A DNA stretch of 12,211 bases from NCBI GenBank assembly GCA_900770705.1, contig CAAGLF010000023.1:1-12211 (forward strand), in the 5' to 3' direction. This document shows, piece after piece, positions 6,179-12,211 of this stretch. Below the pieces are notes generated by a model that was not told where the DNA came from, ran no database searches, and saw only the letters and a program-made list of their open reading frames with translations. Numbering within the stretch: the first letter of the stretch is position 1; every line of letters begins with the position of its first letter. The stretch comes from Bacteroidaceae bacterium. Its GTDB lineage: Bacteria; Bacteroidota; Bacteroidia; Bacteroidales; Bacteroidaceae. Position numbers and translations under genes: made by a program.

Positions 6179-6880
6179 TTAGCTGAGCTTGCTTCCTTGT
6201 GTAATGGTGATGGGCGTGGATACGCCGCCCGAAGTGAGGGTCAGGGTGCCCTTGCGCTCCTGGCCGTTGGGGTCGGTCTGCAGGGTGACTGTCACTTCGT
6301 GCTTGCCCTTTGTGAAGGCAGTTTCGGCAGGAATGAGCCAGCTTGCATCGGAAGTCAGGGTAGCACCTGCCTCGTCGTACACCTCGAAAACGATGGTGGT
6401 TTCGGGTACGGAATAGGCCACTTGCTTGCGGAATACGGCTTCCTGATAGGAAATGCCGCTGCTGCTTCCCGTTTCATCTGAGGACTGGTAAGTGGCAGAA
6501 GGGTCGGTAATGTTGAGCCATTTCACTTGCGTTACCGTCAGTCCGATTCTGTCGTAGCCCGTGACTTGAATCTGTCCGGCGCGGTTCTTGCCCGACGTAT
6601 TGGGCGAAGTCAGGATGTCCAGGCGGGTGAGTGTGCCGTTGAGCGGGTTGCATTCCGCCGTTGTCGGCGTGATGCGGAACCAGCTGTCGCCCGTGAAGGA
6701 GGTGGCGGCTGTCCAATTGTCGTACGACAATACGTGCGTGGAGTCAGCAGACTGGTCGGCATACAAGACTTTTCCGCCGCTTTGCAGGGGGACGAACTGG
6801 GTCAGATGCATCTCGTACTCGCTGTCGGAGCAGGCTGTGATGATGGCCATCAGGCAGGGGATAAACAACAATTTTTTCAT
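6179..6880 (-). CDS. BACON-domain lipoprotein (233 aa)
   Basis: A lipoprotein signal peptide is visible: MKKLLFIPCLMAIITAC with the lipidated Cys17. The residues after it (SDSEYE) are acidic and may act as a Bacteroidota surface-export signal, which is inferred. The C-terminal part (about 140-230) is a BACON-type beta sandwich, with DASWLIPAETAFTKGKHEV, then NGQERKGTLTLTSGG and a final ITITQ strand. The N-terminal half (about 30-115) looks like a second, more diverged copy, with WFRITPTTAECNPLNGT followed by GQIQVTGYDRIGLTVTQ. BACON domains are thought to bind carbohydrate or mucin, but here no catalytic domain is attached. It sits 31 bases after lptD and 65 before the flippase gene, suggesting an envelope role within that operon. 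Its ligand is unknown. Confidence 0.85.
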   Translation of the reverse strand: MKKLLFIPCLMAIITACSDSEYEMHLTQFVPLQSGGKVLYADQSADSTHVLSYDNWTAATSFTGDSWFRITPTTAECNPLNGTLTRLDILTSPNTSGKNRAGQIQVTGYDRIGLTVTQVKWLNITDPSATYQSSDETGSSSGISYQEAVFRKQVAYSVPETTIVFEVYDEAGATLTSDASWLIPAETAFTKGKHEVTVTLQTDPNGQERKGTLTLTSGGVSTPITITQGSKLS

Positions 6881-6911
6881 AATAGACAGTTAAATGATGG
6901 GATTGATTGAA

Positions 6912-9791
6912 CTAGTACCATTCGATATTGCTGCTGTATGAGCTGCGCTTGTCCCACTTGAGTGCGTCGGCCAGCTCGCCAGCTTTGGCACGGAATGAGA
7001 AATTGAAGGACGAATAGGGGCGCAATACAACAGAACAGGACATCTCGAAGCAGTGAAGGTCGCGCGAGAGCGAGGCCGTCGTCATCGACAGTTCGTGGCT
7101 CTTGAAGTCGTAACCGGAGGAGAAGCTGATGTTCCATCCGTCGGCTATCCGCACGTAGCCCGAGAAGTTCAGGTTCTGGGTGAAGGCATAGGGATACCTC
7201 ATGCTGCGCACATTGATAGGCTTGGACCGGTCTTCTGTCATAGTGATACCGTAAGAGACGGTCAGACTCCAGGGGATGGAGAAGGCCATATAGCCGTCGC
7301 TGTCTACCTTGGCTTTCTCTTTCTTGGTGCGGCCTCCTGAGCGTGATGCCTTCAGGTCGGGGTCGATGTTGGCGTCTTCGGCATCGGTGTCGGGCTCGTC
7401 GGCTGTGTCTGTTTCCCCTGCATTGGGGTCACTGTTGCGCTTGCCTTGCAGCTTGTCTTTCAGTTTTTTGAGTGTCTGGTTGTTGAAAGTATAGGAGAGG
7501 TTCTGCGACATTCCCTGAAATCTTCCGAATCTTCCGTAGCTCCATTCGGTGCGGTCGCCGGTCACCACTTGCCCCTTGTCGTTGAAGGCATAGGCGTAGG
7601 TGGCAAAGACTGCGGCCATAGAGAAGGTGTACTTCGGCGACAGCTTGAGGCGCAATCGGGTGGAAAGGTCACTCCAGGGGCGCGTCTTTGCGGCTAGATT
7701 GTAGGAGAGTGTCCCCGAGAGTTCGTCGATGAGGCTGACTTTCCGTGCTCCTGTCGAGTCGCGGTCGCTTTTCACCTTCATCTCGACGTTGTTGGAGAGC
7801 GACATCGAGATCATTCCCTGCTTGGTGCCTGAGGGGTAGCCGTAGATGCCGGAGGAGTAGGGTGAGTAGCTCACTGTCGACACATTGCCCTGTGCGTCGG
7901 TCTTGACGTAGTATTTCGTGTAGCCATAGCGTTCCTGCGTGAAGTCCGGAGCGTAGGAAAAGGAGACGCTGGGTTTCATCACGTGGCGCACGGCTATTAT
8001 CTTCTCTCCCAGCAGTTTCTTCCAGGGTTTCCACATGCCGTAGAGGGTGGTGTTGGCGGAAATGCCCAGCGACCAGTCGTAGAGATTGTAGAATCCGTAG
8101 GTGGTGTCCCTCACTTCTTCCTGCTTTCCGGTGTCCCACGAGCGCATGATGCGGTTGGTGTACATAATGTCTCTGAAGCTGAAGGAGGGGGATATGTTGA
8201 TATATTTGAACAACTGGAAGGTGGCGTCGATGGGAATGCGGTGTTGCATGCCGTTGCGCCAGTCCTTGATCAGGTTCGACTTGAACAGCTGGTCTTCCTT
8301 GGTGGTGATACTGTTGGAGAGTTGTCCTGTGTACGACAGGCTTATCTTCTCGTACCAACGCTCCTTGCCTGCCATGTGCTTGCGGCGGAAGGGATAGAAG
8401 CGGTTGAGCTGTATGGACAGGTCGGGGAGGGTCACCGCCAGCGAAGAGTCCCTCATGTTCTGGGTCAGGTTGGCCGAACCGGACAGGGTGAGTCCTATGC
8501 TCTGGAAGGTGTGTGAGAGGCTGACGGCGCTGGCTCTGGTGCTCTGTGTGTAGCTCAACGGGTTGTAGAGGCTGGAGAGGTTCTTGCGCTCGTAGTTCTC
8601 GGATGCGAAGTTTACGCGGGCAGAGAAGCTCGTGCTCGACGACGACTGGGTGGCCTTGGTGTGCGACCATTGTATCTTCATACTCTTCGTCTTCGAGTAG
8701 TCCGGCATGTTCTTCTCGCCTTCGATGGTAGTGAGGTAGCTGAAGTACACGTTTCCCTGGTACTTGTATCGCCTGTTGTAGTTCCATTCGGCGCTGACGC
8801 CCCACGAGCCTTTCGTGTAGATTTCGCCCAGTAGCTTCAGGTCCATATAGTCGTTGAGGGCAAAGTAGTAGCCGCCGTCTCTGAGATAGAAGCCCCGGAT
8901 GGTCTCGTCTCCGAAGGTAGGCATAATGAAGCCGCTGCTGTACTTCTTGTTGAACGGGAAATAAGCATAGGGTATGGCGAGGGGAAGGGGAACGTCTTCC
9001 ACCACGACGTAGGCCGGTCCCGACACTGTTTCCTTACCCGGACGTACCTTGGCGCGGCTCATCGCGATGTAGAAGTGGGGGTGTTCTGCGTCGCATGTGG
9101 TGTATCGTGCATGCTCGAGATAGAGTGTGCCGTCGTCGGTTCGTTTGGAGCGTTGGCTCTGCATGAAGCCGTTGCCCTGCACGGTGTAGGTATTGCTGAT
9201 GTAGCCTTTTTTTGTCTTGAAGTTAAAGCTCATCTGCTCACTGTCGTACTGGTCGCTGCCCTGCTTGTAGACTGCTTTCTGCGTGAAGGCTCCTGTCGAG
9301 TCCCGCTGGCCGGTGGCGTGGACTACGCTGGAGTCCATGTTTATCTTGATTTCGGCCGCATCTATCTGCATGTTCTGGTAGGTGACGACGGCTTCTCCGT
9401 AGAGGTAGGCCTCCTTGGTGGCTGAGTAGTAGACCATGGAGTCCTTGGCTTCGTAGTGTACGGGGGCGTCTATGCCCTGCCTTTTGCGCTGTGTGGAGTC
9501 GGCTTGCAGGCTGTCGGCGGCAGCGGTGTCGGCGGGCATTGCGGCAGGGAGGGCCTGCGGCGGCATGGTATGGGCGGCGGTGTCGGCTGCCGCTGTGGCG
9601 GTGTCGGTAGTGGCAGGGGTTGGTGTGGGGCGCTGCAAGGTGCTGTCGGCGGGGGATATGGTGTCTGGCTTTGAGGTCGTACAGGTACTATCTACGCTTG
9701 CGAAGCCCCAAGGGAGGTTCGTTTTTCCCTGCGTCGCGGCCACACATAGTGCGACAAGTGTGAATAGAAATAGGAATATCTTGGTTCTCAA
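6912..9791 (-). CDS. lptD: LPS assembly outer-membrane protein LptD
   Basis: This is the outer-membrane barrel that, with LptE, inserts LPS into the outer leaflet. From TTG 9791 the protein has 959 aa: a signal peptide (LRTKIFLFLFTLVALCVAA), a Thr/Ala/Pro-rich linker (about residues 35-105), an OstA/LptA-like beta-jellyroll (about 108-230, with YYSATKEAYLYGEAVVTYQN) and a large Tyr/Ser-rich barrel ending in SSNIEWY. The junction region GPAYVVVEDVPLPLAIPYAY followed by FPFNKKYSSGFIMP is typical of Bacteroidota LptD. A charged low-complexity insert (about 782-832, Asp/Glu then Lys/Arg) interrupts the barrel near its C-terminal end. An in-frame ATG at 9881 would give 989 aa, but it lies upstream of the promoter -7 box (9819-9826) and would hide the signal peptide behind 30 residues. 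It is probably the first gene of an operon with the BACON lipoprotein and the flippase. Confidence 0.92.
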   Translation of the reverse strand: MRTKIFLFLFTLVALCVAATQGKTNLPWGFASVDSTCTTSKPDTISPADSTLQRPTPTPATTDTATAAADTAAHTMPPQALPAAMPADTAAADSLQADSTQRKRQGIDAPVHYEAKDSMVYYSATKEAYLYGEAVVTYQNMQIDAAEIKINMDSSVVHATGQRDSTGAFTQKAVYKQGSDQYDSEQMSFNFKTKKGYISNTYTVQGNGFMQSQRSKRTDDGTLYLEHARYTTCDAEHPHFYIAMSRAKVRPGKETVSGPAYVVVEDVPLPLAIPYAYFPFNKKYSSGFIMPTFGDETIRGFYLRDGGYYFALNDYMDLKLLGEIYTKGSWGVSAEWNYNRRYKYQGNVYFSYLTTIEGEKNMPDYSKTKSMKIQWSHTKATQSSSSTSFSARVNFASENYERKNLSSLYNPLSYTQSTRASAVSLSHTFQSIGLTLSGSANLTQNMRDSSLAVTLPDLSIQLNRFYPFRRKHMAGKERWYEKISLSYTGQLSNSITTKEDQLFKSNLIKDWRNGMQHRIPIDATFQLFKYINISPSFSFRDIMYTNRIMRSWDTGKQEEVRDTTYGFYNLYDWSLGISANTTLYGMWKPWKKLLGEKIIAVRHVMKPSVSFSYAPDFTQERYGYTKYYVKTDAQGNVSTVSYSPYSSGIYGYPSGTKQGMISMSLSNNVEMKVKSDRDSTGARKVSLIDELSGTLSYNLAAKTRPWSDLSTRLRLKLSPKYTFSMAAVFATYAYAFNDKGQVVTGDRTEWSYGRFGRFQGMSQNLSYTFNNQTLKKLKDKLQGKRNSDPNAGETDTADEPDTDAEDANIDPDLKASRSGGRTKKEKAKVDSDGYMAFSIPWSLTVSYGITMTEDRSKPINVRSMRYPYAFTQNLNFSGYVRIADGWNISFSSGYDFKSHELSMTTASLSRDLHCFEMSCSVVLRPYSSFNFSFRAKAGELADALKWDKRSSYSSNIEWY

Positions 9792-9818
9792 AGCGGGACT
9801 TCTGCGGATAATCGGGTG

Positions 9819-9826
9819 CAAAAGTA
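9819..9826 (-). promoter_or_regulatory. Promoter -7 element for lptD
   Basis: The minus strand reads TACTTTTG, a full TAnnTTTG match. Transcription should start near 9812, about 20 bases before the TTG proposed as the lptD start. A T-rich stretch about 20 bases upstream (plus-strand 9845-9854) is a loose -33 match. With the udk promoter it forms the inverted pair GCAAAAGTAC (9818-9827) / GTACTTTTGC (9860-9869). Confidence 0.65.
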
Positions 9827-9860
9827 CACAATTTTTCCCACCTACATTAAAAAATATATG

Positions 9861-9868
9861 TACTTTTG
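9861..9868 (+). promoter_or_regulatory. Promoter -7 element for udk
   Basis: TACTTTTG on the plus strand matches TAnnTTTG fully. It predicts a start near 9874 and a leader of about 64 nt before the udk ATG. The -33 box is weak (T-rich at 9832-9836). It is back to back with the lptD promoter, the two -7 boxes lying 34 bases apart, so their upstream elements must overlap and the two polymerases may compete. Confidence 0.65.
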
Positions 9869-9892
9869 CCCCGCTCAACATCCATTAACCAT

Positions 9893-9921
9893 ATTCGGCT
9901 GTACCCTTGTTGCAGCCGAAT
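9893..9921 (+). promoter_or_regulatory. Hairpin in the udk 5' leader
   Basis: ATTCGGCTG (9893-9901) is perfectly complementary to CAGCCGAAT (9913-9921), with an 11-nt gap that allows one or two further pairs. It lies between the predicted transcription start and the ATG, ending 16 bases before it. No U-tract follows, so it is not an intrinsic terminator. It could affect translation or mRNA stability, but no known riboswitch is recognised. Confidence 0.5.
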
Positions 9922-9937
9922 GATAGAATAACCGTTT

Positions 9938-10564
9938 ATGCTGATTATCGGAATTGCCGGCGGAACCGGCTCCGGAAAGACCACCGTCGTACGCAAGATT
10001 GTGGAGAGCCTGCCTGCCGGCTCGGTGGCTGTCATCCCCCAGGACTCTTATTATAACGACCAGTCTGACCTGCCGTTGGACGTGCGCAAGCGCACCAACT
10101 TCGACCATCCCGACGCTTTCGAGTGGCCGTTGCTGGCAAGGCAGATTGAGGACTTGCGCGGCGGCCGTGCCATCGAGCAGCCTACTTACAGCTACATTAC
10201 CTGTACGCGCTTGCCCGAGACCATCCACGTGGAGCCCCGCGACGTCATCATCGTAGAGGGAATCATGGCACTCTACGACCGCAGCTTGCGCGAACTTATG
10301 GACCTGAAGATATATGTTGATGCGGAACCAGACGAACGCTTGCTGCGCGTCATCGAGCGCGATATAGCCGAGCGTGGACATCCGCTGGAGATGTTGATAC
10401 ATAAGTATCGCGATGTCCTGAAGCCTATGCACGACGAATTCATAGAGCCTACCAAGCAATTTGCCGATATCATTATCCCCAATGGCGGGCACAACGGCCG
10501 CGCCATCGCGATGATGCGCCGCTACATACGCACTGCGCTGCGCGACCTGCAGGCCGGGCAGTGA
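9938..10564 (+). CDS. udk: Uridine kinase
   Basis: Uridine kinase phosphorylates uridine and cytidine to UMP and CMP in pyrimidine salvage in the cytoplasm. The P-loop is GGTGSGKT (8-15). Other family motifs are DSYYND (36-41), NFDHPDAFEWP (54-64), the nucleoside-contact stretch YSYITCTR (84-91), VEGIMALYD (106-114), RDIAERG (141-147) and KPMHDEFIEPTKQFADIIIP (162-181). The length of 208 aa is usual. The start is ATG 9938, three residues before the first strand, with the promoter at 9861-9868 and a leader hairpin between. It is divergent from lptD and is followed by an intrinsic terminator, so it is probably a single-gene unit. Confidence 0.97.
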   Translation: MLIIGIAGGTGSGKTTVVRKIVESLPAGSVAVIPQDSYYNDQSDLPLDVRKRTNFDHPDAFEWPLLARQIEDLRGGRAIEQPTYSYITCTRLPETIHVEPRDVIIVEGIMALYDRSLRELMDLKIYVDAEPDERLLRVIERDIAERGHPLEMLIHKYRDVLKPMHDEFIEPTKQFADIIIPNGGHNGRAIAMMRRYIRTALRDLQAGQ

Positions 10565-10573
10565 CCTTTGTCC

Positions 10574-10618
10574 GGAAGTCGTCGGGGCTTGTCTGTCCCG
10601 CGGCTTCCCTTATTTTTT
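10574..10618 (+). terminator. Intrinsic terminator after udk
   Basis: GGAAG (10574-10578) pairs with CTTCC (10604-10608). The stem continues through a G-T wobble and two G-C pairs, then CGGG (10583-10586) pairs with CCCG (10597-10600), leaving a short loop. TTATTTTTT (10610-10618) follows at once. This is a well-formed rho-independent terminator starting 10 bases after the udk stop and ending 7 bases before the trkH ATG. Confidence 0.82.
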
Positions 10619-10625
10619 CCTGTTT

Positions 10626-12083
10626 ATGATCAACAACAAAATCGTCTGTCGTGCCCTGGGTTCGCTGCTCTATATAGAGACGTTGCTGCTGGGCATATCG
10701 ATGGCTGTGGGCATTTACTTCGGAGAGCGGGACTACCTGACCTTCGGGGTGCCTGTGGCCGTGTCTTTCCTGCTGGCCTCGTGGCTCCACTTCAAGGGGC
10801 GCCGGGCGCAGAACCGGCTGGGGCGCCGCGACGGCTTTCTCATCGTGAGCCTCACGTGGATTGTTTTCTCGGCCGTGGGAATGCTGCCGTTTCTCGTGGG
10901 TGGATATACAGGCAGGGTGGCTGTTGCCTTCTTTGAGACTATGTCGGGCTTCTCGACTACGGGGGCCACGGCCTTTGCCGACCTTGAGGTGTTGCCTGAG
11001 TCCATACTGTTCTGGCGGGCACTTACCCACTGGATGGGCGGAATGGGTATCGTGTTTTTCACACTGGCGGTGCTGCCTTCTATGGGCGCCGACGACCAGA
11101 AGCTCTTTTCTGCAGAGACAACGGGGCTTAAGCTGGGCAAGCTCCATCCCCGTATCAGCACTACGGCCCGATGGCTGTGGAGCCTCTATCTGCTGCTGAC
11201 CATCGCCTGCTGCGTGTGCTACTATGTGGCGGGAATGACGGGCTTCGACGCCATTTGCCACGCCTTCAGCACCATTGCCACCGGCGGTTTCTCCACACAT
11301 ACCCAGAGCCTGGCCTTCTTCCACTCGAAGACCATCTCCTACGTGGCCATCGTCTTTATGGCTCTTGCGGGTATCAACTTCTCATTGCTCTATCTCCTGC
11401 TGGTGAAGCGGCGCTTCCGTCAGGTATTCCGCGACCCCGAGTTGCGCCTCTATCTCACACTGATAGTGACGGCCACCGTCTTCATCGGCGGCTGCCTCTG
11501 GCTGTATCAGGGTGAGGATGTGGCAGAGGCGGGGCGCAGGGCACTCTTCAATGTGGTGTCGGTGATGACGACATCGGGCTTCACGGAGGAGGACTTCATG
11601 CTGTGGCCGCCCCTGACGTGGCTGGCCCTCTTCGCCCTGACGCTCTCGGGCGCCTGCGCCGGCAGCACCAGTGGCGGTATCAAGATAGTGCGACTGCTCA
11701 CGTCGTACAAGCTCATCAAGCTCGAAGTGCTGCACATGCTCCATCCCCATGCAGTGTTCCCGCTGCGTCTGGGAGAGACCAACATCTCCCGCGATGTGGC
11801 CCGCACCATCTTCGCTTTCCTGACGACTTACTCTCTCCTGGCCGCTGCCGGCACCCTCCTGCTGGCCGGAATGGGCCTGCCTCTGACCGAATCGATCGGT
11901 CTCTGCGTGACGAGTCTGAGCAACGTCGGCCCCTGCCTGGGGCAGATGATAGGCCCCACGGGGTCGTGGGACGTGCTGCCCGATCCGGCCCTGTGGCTCC
12001 TCTCCTTCCTGATGTTGGCAGGACGTCTGGAGATATTCTCCCTGCTGCTGCCCTTCCTTCCGGCCTTCTGGCGGGACAACTGA
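10626..12083 (+). CDS. trkH: TrkH-family potassium uptake protein
   Basis: This is the channel-forming membrane subunit of Trk/Ktr potassium uptake. The 485-aa protein has the four-fold membrane-pore-membrane design. The selectivity-filter loops are GFSTTGA (108-114), TGGFST (219-224), TTSGFT (315-320) and SNVGP (432-436). The conserved GSTSGGIKIVRL stretch (346-357) in the third repeat and AGRLEIF (465-471) in the last helix are also present. The gating partner TrkA, a cytoplasmic nucleotide-binding protein, is not in the window and may lie to the right. The ATG at 10626 comes only 7 bases after the T-tract of the udk terminator and no clear promoter is seen between them. Expression therefore needs either read-through or an initiation site hidden in or before the terminator. 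Confidence 0.95.
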   Translation: MINNKIVCRALGSLLYIETLLLGISMAVGIYFGERDYLTFGVPVAVSFLLASWLHFKGRRAQNRLGRRDGFLIVSLTWIVFSAVGMLPFLVGGYTGRVAVAFFETMSGFSTTGATAFADLEVLPESILFWRALTHWMGGMGIVFFTLAVLPSMGADDQKLFSAETTGLKLGKLHPRISTTARWLWSLYLLLTIACCVCYYVAGMTGFDAICHAFSTIATGGFSTHTQSLAFFHSKTISYVAIVFMALAGINFSLLYLLLVKRRFRQVFRDPELRLYLTLIVTATVFIGGCLWLYQGEDVAEAGRRALFNVVSVMTTSGFTEEDFMLWPPLTWLALFALTLSGACAGSTSGGIKIVRLLTSYKLIKLEVLHMLHPHAVFPLRLGETNISRDVARTIFAFLTTYSLLAAAGTLLLAGMGLPLTESIGLCVTSLSNVGPCLGQMIGPTGSWDVLPDPALWLLSFLMLAGRLEIFSLLLPFLPAFWRDN

Positions 12084-12211
12084 GCGGGGCCTTGGGCTGG
12101 GAGCAGGACGGCCTCGGGCAGCCTCGTGGCCCGGGTATGGCAGCAGTGCCGTCCGTCGGGGGGGGGATTGCCGCCCAGTTGCGGGGGAACCGGGCCCCCT
12201 CTTTGCCAATA
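12084..12211. other. Gene-free end of window, GC-rich with short inverted repeats
   Basis: No gene is visible after the trkH stop. GGACGGC (12106-12112) can pair with GCCGTCC (12148-12154), and inside it CGGGC (12115-12119) can pair with GCCCG (12129-12133). A run of nine G follows at 12158-12166. No U-tract follows the stems, so a terminator is not clear. The region is cut by the window edge. Confidence 0.4.

Noticed and set aside
7669..8805. 378-aa minus-strand frame inside lptD
   Set aside because: It is on the same strand as lptD but in another frame, wholly contained in the barrel region, with an Arg/His/Gln-rich shadow composition.
10473..11324. 283-aa minus-strand frame opposite udk and trkH
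   Set aside because: It is antisense to two well-supported genes and has no recognisable motif.

Overview
The window looks like a chromosomal segment from a GC-rich member of the Bacteroidales (Bacteroidota; Bacteroides/Prevotella-like). The basis is a BACON-domain lipoprotein, a Bacteroidota-type LptD, a DUF1573 protein, and intergenic -7 elements of the form TAnnTTTG, the Bacteroidota primary-sigma pattern. I see no tRNA, rRNA, insertion sequence, phage gene or CRISPR array. Most genes are ordinary core genes, and I did not find a convincing new multi-gene system. The unusual material is intergenic.

Layout. At 1-37 there is a strong terminator for a gene off the left edge. At 38-365 there is no gene, but there is a degenerate 22-bp tandem array (183-336), the last part of which forms a 15-bp perfect hairpin. 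At 366-1774, minus strand, a probable operon reads ruvC, then a 163-aa exported protein of unknown function, then a 66-aa protein of unknown function. One further copy of the 22-bp unit sits in the ruvC leader (1812-1833), so repeat copies lie on both sides of this operon. At 1775-2027 a divergent intergenic region separates ruvC from the plus-strand genes DUF1573 protein, manC (GDP-mannose synthesis) and mutY (adenine glycosylase). A terminator-like hairpin lies just before manC.

At 4665-9791, minus strand, lptD (outer-membrane LPS translocon), a BACON lipoprotein and a MOP-family polysaccharide flippase form a probable envelope operon that converges on mutY. At 9792-9937 back-to-back promoters form a perfect 10-bp inverted repeat. 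They drive lptD leftward and udk (uridine kinase) rightward, and the udk leader carries its own 9-bp hairpin. A clear intrinsic terminator separates udk from trkH (potassium uptake), which ends at 12083. The last 128 bases hold no gene.

Themes. ruvC and mutY serve DNA recombination and repair. manC, the flippase and LptD are three steps in making and exporting surface glycans (nucleotide sugar, inner-membrane flipping, outer-membrane insertion), although they are not one transcription unit. The lptD start is best placed at a TTG (9791), because the upstream ATG lies ahead of the promoter.
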